A stretch of 64,000 nt of DNA from Chitinophaga pollutisoli (GCF_038396755.1 NZ_CP149822.1:1054001-1118000), one strand, 5' to 3'. Positions 35,121 through 45,064 are shown, counted from the first letter of the stretch. Made by a program: numbers and translations. The notes: generated by a model from the sequence alone, not told the origin.

Positions 35121-37049
35121 TTACCATCCGGGGTTTTGAATGAGGAGAGGATTTTTAATCATTTCTGATTGGGGGATCGGTGAGAAATAATCCCTGTAGG
35201 TGAAGCGCTGGAAGTACACGGTGGTCACGGTATAGTATTCTTCCACGATGTTGGAGTTCACATTCCATCCCTGGATGGGGCGGTTACGCTCTTTCATGGC
35301 CGTTTTCCAGCGATTGCTGTCCCACATGTACACACCCTCCGCTGCCAGTTCTATCTTTCTTTCCTGCTGGATGATCTGGCGCATGCCCGCCTTAGTGAGC
35401 GGTTTGTTCGGTTGATTGGAGTACTGCGCCCAGCTTTCCACAACTCCCTTGAGCCCCGCGCGTTGCCGCACGGAATCGACGTACTGGTATACTTCGTCGT
35501 CCGGCGCGCCTTTCGTTTCGTTCAGCGCTTCGGCACAAAGCAGCAGCAGGTCGGCAAAGCGCATTTCCGGGTAAGGATAGCTTTCTTCCGAAACGCTGTT
35601 GGGATCCCGCCAGGTCGTGTTCATAGATACCAGTTTCTTTGGCCAGTATCCTGTAGCATTGTATTCCCCGGGGTTGAATACGGACGAATATTCACCGAAT
35701 CGGTTTCTGGGATAGGGGATGTCAGCTTCATCAACCGGTTTGTAATGGTTGCCGTACCAGCGGCCCCTGTCGAAACCGAAAGTGGAATAATACCGCATCT
35801 CCCTGTCAAAGTTGAGGGAAGCTGTTTTTTCGCCGTTGGCGATGAACAGGTTGTGCGCCGCGTCGCCGGTCCGGATGTTATACCGGTTGGAGTAGGGATA
35901 CTCGATGTCTTCGTTGATGGGAACGCCGTTGTCGGAGTAAAAGAGTTCCACGGTCGACAGCGGCACGCTGAGGATGCCCGTGTTGCTGGAAGGCGTTGAG
36001 GTACCGCCTTCCATCCGCGCCAGTGCCGTGATCTGGTAATCCCAGTTGGCGGGATAAGAGGAGTTGGCCCAGATGATCTCGGGGTTCCAGCGTTGTGTTA
36101 CCGAGCTGCGGAGGGTATTGATCAGCAAAGTGGTATCGGAAGTCGGTTTGCTGTTCACGGCCATAAAATCGCCTTTTACGTAGAGGCGGTGCCCGGCGGC
36201 ACGGCATACATCTATAGCGTTTTTACAGGCGTTGGCCGCACTGTCCCAGCGTGCCGCAACGAACTGCTGGTTGAAGAAGGGTTTGCCTTCGTGGTTCAGG
36301 AACGAGCTGTAATCAGTGTTGCCATTGAAAAGCGGGCTCGCCCAGTAAGTCAGCACCTTTGCCTTCAGGAAGTAAGCTACAGGACGCGTAAACCGTCCCA
36401 GTTCGGAGCCCTTTCCTTCAATATTGAGGGGCAATGCATCGGAGGCGATCACTTCGTTGATGAGTTCCAGGGTGTAGCCGAAGCACTCGTCGATCGTTTC
36501 GCGGTACGCCCGGATGCCGCCGGTGGATTCGGTGAGCGGGGGATTTTTCCGCAACGGCGTCATGGGCCCGTAATACTGGATCAGATAGAAATTCAGATAT
36601 GCCTTAATCAGTTTCACTTCAGCCTTCATCCTTTCCTTTTCATAACGGTTGACGTCCATCACCCCATCAATATTTTCGAGGAAGGTGTTGCAATCCCGCA
36701 TACCGGCATAGAGCGAGCGTACCATGGTACCGCCCGAGCTCCAGTAGTTGGTAATGGCCAGCACGGCGCTGTTCTCGCCGAGCGCGTATTGCATGCCTCC
36801 CTGCGTGCGGCGGTCGCGGTTGAAGATCAGCTCCATTGCGCCCAGCATGGCAGGGTTCTCGTTCCAGCCCGCGGATTTGGGAATGCCCCAGTAACAAGTG
36901 GCCAGGAATTTCATGGCGTTGTACCGGTCCGAAAAAGCATCGTCGATCGTCGGGATGTTGTCCGGCACCACATCGAGGTATTTATTACAGGAAACCGCTC
37001 CCGTCAACAGGCTGCAAAAGACAGCTAACTTGAATATTACGTTCTTCAT
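35121..37049 (-). CDS. SusD/RagB-family lipoprotein
   Basis: 642 residues, long for the family (usual 480-600). Lipobox LTGAVSCNKYLDV. The SusD core is seen in MKFLATCYWGIPKS, EVKLIKAYLNFYLIQYYGPM, YPEMRFADLLLLCAEALNE and QQERKIELAAEGVYMWDSNRW, ending FSPIPQSEMIKNPLLIQNPGW. It binds the ligand and pairs with the SusC gene 11 nt upstream. Confidence 0.93.
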   Translation of the reverse strand: MKNVIFKLAVFCSLLTGAVSCNKYLDVVPDNIPTIDDAFSDRYNAMKFLATCYWGIPKSAGWNENPAMLGAMELIFNRDRRTQGGMQYALGENSAVLAITNYWSSGGTMVRSLYAGMRDCNTFLENIDGVMDVNRYEKERMKAEVKLIKAYLNFYLIQYYGPMTPLRKNPPLTESTGGIRAYRETIDECFGYTLELINEVIASDALPLNIEGKGSELGRFTRPVAYFLKAKVLTYWASPLFNGNTDYSSFLNHEGKPFFNQQFVAARWDSAANACKNAIDVCRAAGHRLYVKGDFMAVNSKPTSDTTLLINTLRSSVTQRWNPEIIWANSSYPANWDYQITALARMEGGTSTPSSNTGILSVPLSTVELFYSDNGVPINEDIEYPYSNRYNIRTGDAAHNLFIANGEKTASLNFDREMRYYSTFGFDRGRWYGNHYKPVDEADIPYPRNRFGEYSSVFNPGEYNATGYWPKKLVSMNTTWRDPNSVSEESYPYPEMRFADLLLLCAEALNETKGAPDDEVYQYVDSVRQRAGLKGVVESWAQYSNQPNKPLTKAGMRQIIQQERKIELAAEGVYMWDSNRWKTAMKERNRPIQGWNVNSNIVEEYYTVTTVYFQRFTYRDYFSPIPQSEMIKNPLLIQNPGW

Positions 37050-37060
37050 GATTTAATCGT

Positions 37061-40000
37061 TTACAGGCCAATGTTTATACCAATGTTATACACTTTCTGC
37101 AACGGGTAATCGAACCCGGAGCCCGCCATCTCGGCGTCCCAAAGCTTGAAGGCGCTCCACATCGCCAGGTTATTGCCACTGCCATAAATCCGCAAATTGG
37201 ATACTTTGTACCGCTGCAGCCAGCGCTTGGGGAATGTATAGCCGATATCCACCGATTTTAACCGCAGGAAAGCGCCATTCTGCATAAACCATGTATTATG
37301 CTGCCGGTTGTTCTCGATCCGGTAATTGGCAAGCCGTGGCCAGAAGGCATAGGGATTGCGGTGGGATTCGGACCAGTAATCGTCGGCGATCACCTGCATC
37401 ACAGCATTCTGTCCTACCCTGCCGTCGTCGTTATCCCCGTCGATGAAAGGTGTCATGTTGTCCTGGTTGAGCCAAAAGGATTCGCGGCCGAGGCCCTGGA
37501 AGAAGAAGTTGACGTCGAATTGTTTCCAGGCGGCGGACAAGCCGAAGCCGTAAATGATCTCCGGCGTTGTGGGGTGGCCGATGGGCACGAAATCGAGATT
37601 GTCGATCTTGCCGTCGCCGTTGATGTCGCGATATTTGATATCGCCGCCGGCGTAATTGCCGAATTCCTGTTTAGGGGAGTTCTTTACCTCTGCTTCATCA
37701 ATGAACAAACGCTCCGCGATCAATCCCCAGGTTTGGCCGAGGCTGGTACCCACGCGGGAAAGCCAGCGGTTCTTTCCGTAGTCGGGCTCTTCCCATCTGA
37801 TGACCCGGCTGGTGCTGTACGTAAACGTACCGCGGCCTGTCAGCTGCAGGTTCTTGCCGATCCGCTTGTCGTAATTCAGCTCTACGTCAACACCCTTGCC
37901 CTCGGCTTCGCCGAGATTGGCTTTCACCGCGGGCAGAATGCCGGAAGTGGCGGGGATAATCCTGTCCTGCAGGATGTTCTTCCTTCTTTCTTTATACACT
38001 TCTATAATGGACGAAAGGCCGTTCACGAGGTTGAATTCGAGTACCAGGTTTGTTTTATAGGAACGCTCCCAGCCGATCTGGTCGTTGGCATACCGGAGAA
38101 CGTTGATACCACCGGGGTTTTCGTTCATATTGGCGCCCCAGTTTACATTCCAGGGGGCGTTGAGGTCAACTTCAGAGAGGTAGAAGAAGCGCTCGTCTGT
38201 ATTGCCGATCGCCTCGTTACCCGCTATCCCGTATGAACCGCGGATTTTCAGCTGGCGGAAAGTCGAAGTCAGGGACTCGAAGAACGGTTCGTTGGAGATC
38301 ACCCAACCGGCGCCAAAAGATGGGAAAAAGCCCCAGCGGTTGTTTTTTGAAAAACGCTCAGAAGCATTATACCCGAACGCAAATTCCGCCAGGTAGCGGG
38401 AATCATAATTATAGGAGAACCGCCCGGAAAGGCTCACGTTACGGGTCGGCAATGCGATCTGTATCCTGTCGGGCGCGCCTTGTTTGAACTGGCGGGCAGT
38501 AAATACCATCAGGCCGTTCACGCTGTTTTTGCCGAAGTTGTTGTTATACTGGGCGGCGCTTTCGAAATAAAAACTATTGGCGACCGTACGCGAGGTGTTC
38601 CGCGCATCGTAATCCAGTGTTTCCCTGCCGGTAGTGGGGTTCAGCCGCACCAGCCGGTATGCGTCGTTTTTCAGGTCGAATGCGGAGATGTTGTAGTAAA
38701 ACGGTACATAAGCGCGCGACATGTTAAATTCCGAACGCCTGTCGAAGTTCACCAATGCGCGTAGCATGAGCCCCTTCACGAACTGGTCCAGGTTTTGTTT
38801 CAGCTCAACGGTCGACAACATATTGCTCCGGTTATAATCCCGGTAGCCCCGCAGCGATTCAGCATACGGATTGAGGTAGTTCCCCGTTTCGAAGTTGCCG
38901 AACAGGATGTGCTTGGCGTAGGAGAACACGGAATCAGGTGCATAATAAGGTTTGAATCGCACCGGGTTGGCCTGCATCACTTTACGGTACATCGCCGTAC
39001 CACCGTCGATCGGCCCGGTGTAATCGTCGAAATTCGCCACAAAACGGGTCGACATTTCAGTCGTTTTCGTCAGGTTGATGTTGACGTTGGAACGGAGTGA
39101 ATATTTATACAGTTTGATGTTTGAGTTGAAGTCATTCTTTTTATCAACACGCATATTCCCTTCGTCTTTCGTAACCGCCGCCGCCACGTAATACCGCGCA
39201 ACGGTTCCGCCTCCTGTGAAGCTTAGGTTTACACGGTTGTTCATGGCGTAGTTCTTGAACATGGTCTTATCCCAGTCGGTGGACGGGTAAATATCTTTAT
39301 GCAGCCCCATTTCCGTGAAGGTGATCTTTTCGTCGGTATAAAGCGTCAGTGCGTTGGGGTCACGGGTTTTCACCGATTCGTTATGCATTTTCATGAAGGT
39401 AACGGGATCGGCGATTTTGATCCGTTCGGTAGGCATGGAAAAGGAGTTTTCCAGGCGTACGTCTACGTTCATCTTCCCTTCCTTCCCTTCTTTGGTGGTA
39501 ACCAGGATTACGCCGTTCGCACCACGGGCGCCATACAGTGCTGTGGCCAATGCGTCTTTCATGATGCTGAAACTGGCGATATCGTCCGGGTTCAGGCGGG
39601 CCAGATCACTCACGTTCAGCTCTATCCCGTCGATGAGGATGAGTGGGTCCCGTTTGGCGGAGGCGCCGAAAGTGGTGATGCCGCGGATGAAAAACGCGGT
39701 ATTGTCCAGCCCCGGTTCCCCGCTTCGCTGGTACGCCACCACGCCCGCGAGCCTCCCTGCCAGCGCATTGGTGAGGTTACTGCTGGGGATGCGCAGCTCT
39801 CCTGGCTTGATGGTCGTCACCGACGCCACCATGCTCGATTTCTTCTGCCGCGAATATCCCACTACCGCCACCTCGTTGAGGCTTCCCTCCTGGGCGTCCA
39901 TCACGATGATCAGTGGCCGGTTGTCGGCCACGAACACCGTTTGCTGCTTGTACCCCACGAAAGAAAAAACGAGGCTATCGTACAGGTTGGCCTCGAGGTT

Positions 40001-40504
40001 AAACTCACCCTTCTCGTTGGTCATGGTACCGTGCTGCGTACCTTTTACGTATACCGATACGTGCGGCATCATGCCGCCCGCCCGGTCTTTCACCGACCCC
40101 CTGACCGTGACCGGCGGCTGGGCGTTGGCGGGCCTGGCTTCGGGAATTTTCCGGTTGAGGATCACGATCACGTTGTTCTCCATCTTCTTGTAATAGAGCG
40201 GCGTATTCCGGAAGATCTGCGTCATCACCGAATCGATGGTGGCGTTTTTGGTAGTGATGTTGACCTCAATACCCTTAGGGATCACTTCCGACTGATACAC
40301 GAACGAGTACCTGCTCTGCGCCTGGATCGTCCGCAGCACGCTTTCGATGGGCGCGCGGTTGAAATTGAGCGTGATCTTGTCCTGACCCGAAAGGTCGTTG
40401 GCCAGGAGCGAAGAACCGGTGAAGAGCGCTAGAAAAAAGATGATTTTCATGGCAACTAATTGCTTAAACATATAGCCTCGGCTATAGCAGTACGTGTTAG
40501 TCAT
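37061..40504 (-). CDS. SusC/RagA TonB-linked outer-membrane protein with STN domain
   Basis: 1147 residues from the ATG at 40504. Signal region (MKIIFFLALFTGSSLLANDL), STN domain (about 44-115, ITLNFNRAPIESVLRTIQAQ, YYKKMENNVIVIL), carboxypeptidase-like domain (GSVKDRAGGMMPHVSVYVKG), plug (VAVVGYSRQKKSSMVASVTT; FFIRGITTFGAS; YGARGANGVILVTTKEG) and barrel ending KVYNIGINIGL. The STN domain fits signalling through the FecR and sigma genes upstream. No CAZyme lies in the operon, so the ligand is unknown. Confidence 0.95.
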   Translation of the reverse strand: MTNTYCYSRGYMFKQLVAMKIIFFLALFTGSSLLANDLSGQDKITLNFNRAPIESVLRTIQAQSRYSFVYQSEVIPKGIEVNITTKNATIDSVMTQIFRNTPLYYKKMENNVIVILNRKIPEARPANAQPPVTVRGSVKDRAGGMMPHVSVYVKGTQHGTMTNEKGEFNLEANLYDSLVFSFVGYKQQTVFVADNRPLIIVMDAQEGSLNEVAVVGYSRQKKSSMVASVTTIKPGELRIPSSNLTNALAGRLAGVVAYQRSGEPGLDNTAFFIRGITTFGASAKRDPLILIDGIELNVSDLARLNPDDIASFSIMKDALATALYGARGANGVILVTTKEGKEGKMNVDVRLENSFSMPTERIKIADPVTFMKMHNESVKTRDPNALTLYTDEKITFTEMGLHKDIYPSTDWDKTMFKNYAMNNRVNLSFTGGGTVARYYVAAAVTKDEGNMRVDKKNDFNSNIKLYKYSLRSNVNINLTKTTEMSTRFVANFDDYTGPIDGGTAMYRKVMQANPVRFKPYYAPDSVFSYAKHILFGNFETGNYLNPYAESLRGYRDYNRSNMLSTVELKQNLDQFVKGLMLRALVNFDRRSEFNMSRAYVPFYYNISAFDLKNDAYRLVRLNPTTGRETLDYDARNTSRTVANSFYFESAAQYNNNFGKNSVNGLMVFTARQFKQGAPDRIQIALPTRNVSLSGRFSYNYDSRYLAEFAFGYNASERFSKNNRWGFFPSFGAGWVISNEPFFESLTSTFRQLKIRGSYGIAGNEAIGNTDERFFYLSEVDLNAPWNVNWGANMNENPGGINVLRYANDQIGWERSYKTNLVLEFNLVNGLSSIIEVYKERRKNILQDRIIPATSGILPAVKANLGEAEGKGVDVELNYDKRIGKNLQLTGRGTFTYSTSRVIRWEEPDYGKNRWLSRVGTSLGQTWGLIAERLFIDEAEVKNSPKQEFGNYAGGDIKYRDINGDGKIDNLDFVPIGHPTTPEIIYGFGLSAAWKQFDVNFFFQGLGRESFWLNQDNMTPFIDGDNDDGRVGQNAVMQVIADDYWSESHRNPYAFWPRLANYRIENNRQHNTWFMQNGAFLRLKSVDIGYTFPKRWLQRYKVSNLRIYGSGNNLAMWSAFKLWDAEMAGSGFDYPLQKVYNIGINIGL

Positions 40505-40557
40505 AACTTTAGAATTCAGTTGAAATCCAGCCGGCTTCGCCCGTTGGATGTTTGACA

Positions 40558-40612
40558 TCTGGTTTACATCAGGGCACGTGGAGGCCCGTCCGATTCTGGT
40601 TTACAATCAGGG
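40558..40612. repeat. Direct repeat upstream of SusC
   Basis: TCTGGTTTACATCAGGG (40558-40574) and TCTGGTTTACAATCAGGG (40595-40612) differ by one inserted base. They are spaced 37 nt start to start, in the 142-nt gap between FecR and SusC. This may be an operator or a tandem sigma-factor site. Confidence 0.55.
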
Positions 40613-40646
40613 TGTGTTAACTTATCATTTGCAAAAAGACTTTGGT

Positions 40647-41735
40647 TTATGGCGCGATCAAAATCGAGTCGTTCTTGATTTTGAAACTGAACCCGCCGGC
40701 GACTTGTAATGATTCCATAACGCTTTGGATATTTTGGTTTTCAAAAATGCCCGTGAATTGTTGGGCTTTCATGTCGTCGTCCCCTTGCACGATTACCGTT
40801 ACGCCATACCACCGCGATAAAATATTCGCCACTTCGTGGAGCGGTTGGTTGGCAAAAACCAGTTTGTTCCTGGTCCATTGTGCTTCGGGAGGAATAGCGT
40901 CTGTTTTAACTATCTTGATTTTGGTTATATTCTCCAGTAACTGTTCATTTTTCGGATGCGCCCCTGGCCGGTTATCCGCCAGTCCGGATTCGTTGTTGAC
41001 GATCAGTTTTTCGTCGGGCGATAAGGTATAGCTCACTGCGTCTTTATTATTCACGGAGACCTGCACTTTGCCGTTTACCAGCGTGGTGGCGGTCGTTTTT
41101 TCGTCGGGATAGGCTCGCACGTTGAAGGCGGTGCCTAAAACCTTGATGGTGATCGCGTCTGTCTTGATGATCATGGGGTGATGCGGATCCCTGACAACAT
41201 CGAAATAAGCTTCTCCCGTGAGCGTCAGCTCGCGGCTGTTTTTGCCGAAGCTGGCGCCGTAGGTGATCCGGCTGTCGCCGTTTAGCCACACCTTCGAGCC
41301 GTCGGGCAGCGTGAGCCTGGAGCGCGATCCTTTTTCGGTGCCTACGATATTCTGGCGCGAGCGGGCTTCCTTACGGGCGAGCGTCCAATACCAGGTGCCC
41401 GCTCCGGCCACGCAAAGCAGGATGGCGGAAGCAACAGACATCGGGATGATCCGCCGCCAGGTAAAAACCCGCGGGACCTTCGGTTCGGGTAGCTCCGCGC
41501 GCTCATCCGAATGCATGGACTTCATGATCCGGTTCCAGCTTTTTTCTTTCCCCTTAATTTCGTCCTCCGTCCATTCCGGTCCGTATTCCATGCTAAACAA
41601 GTCGTCTATCCGGTCCGCCAGGTCCTTGTCCACATCATGATCCTGCAGCCATTTAGACAATTCAAACTGTTCCTTCAGCGAAATACTCCCTGCTTTCTTC
41701 TTTGCGAGCAATTCAATTAAACGGCTTTTTTGCAT
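40647..41735 (-). CDS. FecR-family anti-sigma factor
   Basis: 362 residues: sigma-binding N-terminus (MQKSRLIELLAKKKAGSISL), helix IIPMSVASAILLCVAGAGTW (about 93-112), FecR domain (SRLTLPDGSKVWLNGDSRITYG; GTAFNVRAYPDEKTTATTLV) and DUF4974-type C-terminus (NKLVFANQPLHEVANILSRW). It should control the ECF factor encoded 127 nt upstream and receive the signal from the STN domain of SusC. Confidence 0.93.
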   Translation of the reverse strand: MQKSRLIELLAKKKAGSISLKEQFELSKWLQDHDVDKDLADRIDDLFSMEYGPEWTEDEIKGKEKSWNRIMKSMHSDERAELPEPKVPRVFTWRRIIPMSVASAILLCVAGAGTWYWTLARKEARSRQNIVGTEKGSRSRLTLPDGSKVWLNGDSRITYGASFGKNSRELTLTGEAYFDVVRDPHHPMIIKTDAITIKVLGTAFNVRAYPDEKTTATTLVNGKVQVSVNNKDAVSYTLSPDEKLIVNNESGLADNRPGAHPKNEQLLENITKIKIVKTDAIPPEAQWTRNKLVFANQPLHEVANILSRWYGVTVIVQGDDDMKAQQFTGIFENQNIQSVMESLQVAGGFSFKIKNDSILIAP

Positions 41736-41862
41736 GGATTAGACGATAATTCTTCACCAGTAAGACAACTCATCCGGCCGATTTACGTAGTCATGTCCAA
41801 AAAAATTCCGGTATTCCGGAATCAGGCGCCCCGGCAACTGGGGAAAGTAAGCTGGCAGGCAC

Positions 41863-42438
41863 TTAACGGGTGCTCCGCCTGGGGAGGATCACCTGGCTTT
41901 CTTCCAGGATGGCGGCGATTTTCTTGAGGGAATGGTAAAGCTGGGTTTCCACCGTGCGTACAGAGGAGTTGAGGATTTTGGCCACTTCCCGGCAATTGAG
42001 CCCCTTTTCTTTCACGAGGTAAAACACGAGTTTGGATTTGGGGGGCAGCTGATTGATGGCTCTTTGGATGGTAAGGACTTCTTCCTTCCCGATCATACGC
42101 GTTTCTGGCGTGGAAAAGGAATAGATGCTTTGGTCGTCCAGGTCTTCGATCGACACATCACTGATGTTCTTACGGGCTTTGAGGTGATTGATCGAAGCGT
42201 ATTTGGTGGCGGTGTAGAGGTAAGCGGAAAGATTGTTGATATTGCCGAGGGTTTTGCGGTTCTGCCAGAGCCGGATAAATACGTTTTCCACGACGTCTTC
42301 CGCAGCCGGGGTATCCGCGATAATCTGCCGGGAAAAGGCGGTCAGGTCGAAATAAAACAGATCGTAGATCTCCCTGAAAGCATTTTCATCGTCGTTTTCG
42401 ATCCGTTTGGATATTTCAGACAACCGTTTATTTTCCAA
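41863..42438 (-). CDS. ECF RNA polymerase sigma factor, TTG start
   Basis: 191 residues. Region 2 (ENAFREIYDLFYFDLTAFSR; AEDVVENVFIRLWQNRK) and region 4 (QLPPKSKLVFYLVKEKGLNC, EVAKILNSSVRTVETQLYHSL) are clear. No in-frame ATG precedes the conserved part; the reading opens at TTG (42438), so a non-ATG start is needed. The gene heads the operon sigma, FecR, SusC, SusD, DUF5000, DUF4998. Confidence 0.9.
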   Translation of the reverse strand: MENKRLSEISKRIENDDENAFREIYDLFYFDLTAFSRQIIADTPAAEDVVENVFIRLWQNRKTLGNINNLSAYLYTATKYASINHLKARKNISDVSIEDLDDQSIYSFSTPETRMIGKEEVLTIQRAINQLPPKSKLVFYLVKEKGLNCREVAKILNSSVRTVETQLYHSLKKIAAILEESQVILPRRSTR

Positions 42439-42547
42439 TTGCAGTGATTTATTTGAAATACGACAATACAGTATGATGTGCGGATCAAGTTATTAGATTT
42501 TTTTGATTTTTTCTTTTTTTTCGGAACGGGAAGGAAGTAAAATAAAA

Positions 42548-42576
42548 CAGCGCCCGCTTCGGTAAAGCGGGCGCTG
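42548..42576 (-). terminator. Terminator of the DsbD-N gene
   Basis: CAGCGCCCGCTT and AAGCGGGCGCTG form a 12-bp stem with a 5-nt loop, followed by TTTTATTTTA on the minus strand. Confidence 0.9.
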
Positions 42577-42604
42577 CTGGCTGAATGGATGATATGGATT
42601 GAAG

Positions 42605-43054
42605 CTATTGGAGCGCCACGGTAAAGTCGACCGGATCGCCGAGCCGGCATTCGTGATCGTTGCACACCATGTACTCAATGTTGCCGGCGATGGTGGTTTT
42701 CGCGCTGCCCCGCATCTTCACCACTTGTACGAAACTTACCTTGTCTTCATAAAATTTTACCGTTTTCCCGAAGTTCTCTTCGAATTTGCTTATCATTTTA
42801 CCGTTTTCCTTCGGTACGCCCTGCAAAGTGAGCAGCGGGTTCTTTTTGAAAGTGATTGTGGTGGGCCGGGCCGCATCGGCGGGACTCGACTGGCTGTAAA
42901 TATGCCAGGGTTTGGCAACCTGGGCGGACAGCAGCACTTCGTAGGCGCCGTCGGCCACTTTCTTCGAAGCGAAAGTCCATTTCACGGGATCCTGCGCGAA
43001 GGAAAGCGCACAGCAAAAAAGCCCGGCAAGGGTAAGGATGGTTGATTTCATCAT
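42605..43054 (-). CDS. Single-domain DsbD N-terminal-like secreted protein
   Basis: 149 residues. Signal peptide (MKSTILTLAGLFCCALSFAQ), then the immunoglobulin-like alpha-domain of DsbD: KPWHIYSQSSPADAARPT and, near the end, YMVCNDHECRLGDPV with two Cys (C-x4-C), the probable redox pair. The membrane and thioredoxin parts of full DsbD are absent. It is a second member of the kind found at 15400. It is divergent from the GH123-like gene, with which it may share a regulator region. Its partner for electron transfer is not in the window. Confidence 0.8.
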   Translation of the reverse strand: MMKSTILTLAGLFCCALSFAQDPVKWTFASKKVADGAYEVLLSAQVAKPWHIYSQSSPADAARPTTITFKKNPLLTLQGVPKENGKMISKFEENFGKTVKFYEDKVSFVQVVKMRGSAKTTIAGNIEYMVCNDHECRLGDPVDFTVALQ

Positions 43055-43279
43055 GTTGCTCGTTTTACCAATTATATCAACACTACAGTAAAAACGCAAT
43101 TGAATAATGATGGAAGTGCAGGAAACGAGGATGTAAGGGAAAGACAAGACGCCCCGCCAGCGGGATTCAAAAAGAAATAAAAACGGCCAAAATGAAACCA
43201 TTTGAAATAATATAAAACATTTAATAACTTACCCTTTCACCCTTTTTAATGCCATTAACCTATTCAACATCCAAAAATC

Positions 43280-45064
43280 ATGCGTTTCAAAAGACTGATC
43301 CAAAGATCCGTATGCCTGAGTCTGGTCTTCGGCATATCCACGACCGCATTTTCGCAGCAGCTACCCTGGGACAAGGGCCAAACCTTTACCGAAGCCGCAG
43401 ATCCGGTAGCCTCCGACGGTAAAAGCTGGCAATCCGTAAAGCCTGGGCTCCATACTTCTTTCGCTTCGATCGACAAACGCTTTCCCAAAAGCGAGGCGCC
43501 TGGCGTCACGGTTCAGCGCTCCCAGCACCTGAAAGGCTGGAAAGGAGAACGCCTGTCCGCGCAGGTCCTCCTCTGGACCGCGGACTCCATCCCCGATGTA
43601 AAAGTTTCGGTATCTGACCCCGTATCCAGGAATGGCAAAACACTCGGGCCTGTCGCCTACGCCCGCTTCGAACGGTATATTATTACCGATACTTATGGCC
43701 CCGGATGCGGCTGGCGCAAACCGGGAGACTTCCCCGCTTCGCTGTCGCCCGATATGCTTGATGACTGCTCCTCCTATCACCTGGAGCGGAAGAAAGTCCG
43801 CCCGGTTTGGATCACCATCGATATTCCCCGCGATGCCGCGCCAGGCGTGTATGCCGCCAAAGTAGCGATCACATCTCCCAACGGTAAAAAACAGGAACTG
43901 GACCTCACCCTCGATGTAATCGGGCTTACCATTCCTGCGGCTTCAGACTGGGTTTTCCACCTCGACCAGTGGCAGCACCCTTCGGCTATTGCCCGCGTCA
44001 ATAACGTTCCGGTATGGAGCGACGCGCACTTCAAGGCCATGGAGCCCCAGATGAAAATGCTGGCGCGCCTCGGGCAAAAAGTGATTACCGCCACCCTGAA
44101 CAAAGACCCCTGGCATGTGCAAACACTCGATCCTTACGAGGATATGATCATCTGGACGAAAGAAAAAGACGGCAGCTGGTCATATAATTACCAGGTGTTC
44201 GATAAATGGGTGGCATTCATGATGGACCTGGGCATTAAAAAAATGATCAACTGCTACTCCATCGTTCCCTGGAACAACGAAATCCATTACAAAGATGCCG
44301 CCACCGGCAAGTTCGTGAACGTAGTCGCTAAACCCGGCACCCCGGCGTTTACCGAAATGTGGGAGCCGTTCCTGAAGGATTTTGTGCGGCACCTCCGGCA
44401 GAAAGGCTGGCTGGAAATCACCAACATCGCGCTCGACGAGCGGAATAAGGATGAAATGGGCCTGGCGTTCGCGCTGATCGAAAAGGCTTCGCCCGCGTTG
44501 AGCGTATCTTATGCCGACAACCAGAAAACTTACCAACGTTATCCTAACAGCCGCGACGTGAGCACGGCCGTGCAGCATCCCATCGATTCGAAAGACCTGG
44601 CAGACCGTACCGCGCGGGGGCTCAATACGACCTTCTACGTGTATTGCGGCAACAACTTCCCGAACCAGTTCACTTTCTCCGACCCGGCAGAATCCGCCTA
44701 TATGGGCTGGTACGCGATGGCGGCGGGATATAACGGCGTATTGCGCTGGGCGTTCAATTCCTGGGTAGAAAACCCGCTGGTGGATTCGCGCTTCCGGACC
44801 TGGCCCGCCGGCGACACGTACATCGTGTATCCCCAGGCACGCAGCTCCATCCGCTACGAGCGCCTGCTGGAAGGCATCCAGGATTATGAAAAGATCCGGG
44901 CCATAAAAAAGATGCTTGAGGAGAAAAAGGACAAGGCGCAACTCGCCGCCCTGGACGCCGCCATTGCGCAGCTAAACAACAATAAGCGGCACGATGGCTG
45001 GAACGATGATCTGAATGCGGCGAAAAAACTGCTGAACGAATTATCGGCTTCTTTGGCGAAATAA
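43280..45064 (+). CDS. Secreted GH123-like hydrolase (DUF4091)
   Basis: 594 residues with a signal peptide (SLVFGISTTAFSQQ). The N-terminal beta part (about 60-215) and a TIM-barrel-like catalytic part (about 225-520) match DUF4091 proteins, which include GH123 beta-N-acetylgalactosaminidases. The adjacent Asp and Glu in IALDERNKD (D386, E387) fit the catalytic pair of GH123, which works by substrate-assisted hydrolysis. WRWAFNSW-like text (VLRWAFNSWVENPLVDSRF) is also typical. The C-terminus is helical. The exact substrate is uncertain; GalNAc glycosides are the family precedent. It stands alone between the DsbD-N gene and a terminator. Confidence 0.75.
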   Translation: MRFKRLIQRSVCLSLVFGISTTAFSQQLPWDKGQTFTEAADPVASDGKSWQSVKPGLHTSFASIDKRFPKSEAPGVTVQRSQHLKGWKGERLSAQVLLWTADSIPDVKVSVSDPVSRNGKTLGPVAYARFERYIITDTYGPGCGWRKPGDFPASLSPDMLDDCSSYHLERKKVRPVWITIDIPRDAAPGVYAAKVAITSPNGKKQELDLTLDVIGLTIPAASDWVFHLDQWQHPSAIARVNNVPVWSDAHFKAMEPQMKMLARLGQKVITATLNKDPWHVQTLDPYEDMIIWTKEKDGSWSYNYQVFDKWVAFMMDLGIKKMINCYSIVPWNNEIHYKDAATGKFVNVVAKPGTPAFTEMWEPFLKDFVRHLRQKGWLEITNIALDERNKDEMGLAFALIEKASPALSVSYADNQKTYQRYPNSRDVSTAVQHPIDSKDLADRTARGLNTTFYVYCGNNFPNQFTFSDPAESAYMGWYAMAAGYNGVLRWAFNSWVENPLVDSRFRTWPAGDTYIVYPQARSSIRYERLLEGIQDYEKIRAIKKMLEEKKDKAQLAALDAAIAQLNNNKRHDGWNDDLNAAKKLLNELSASLAK

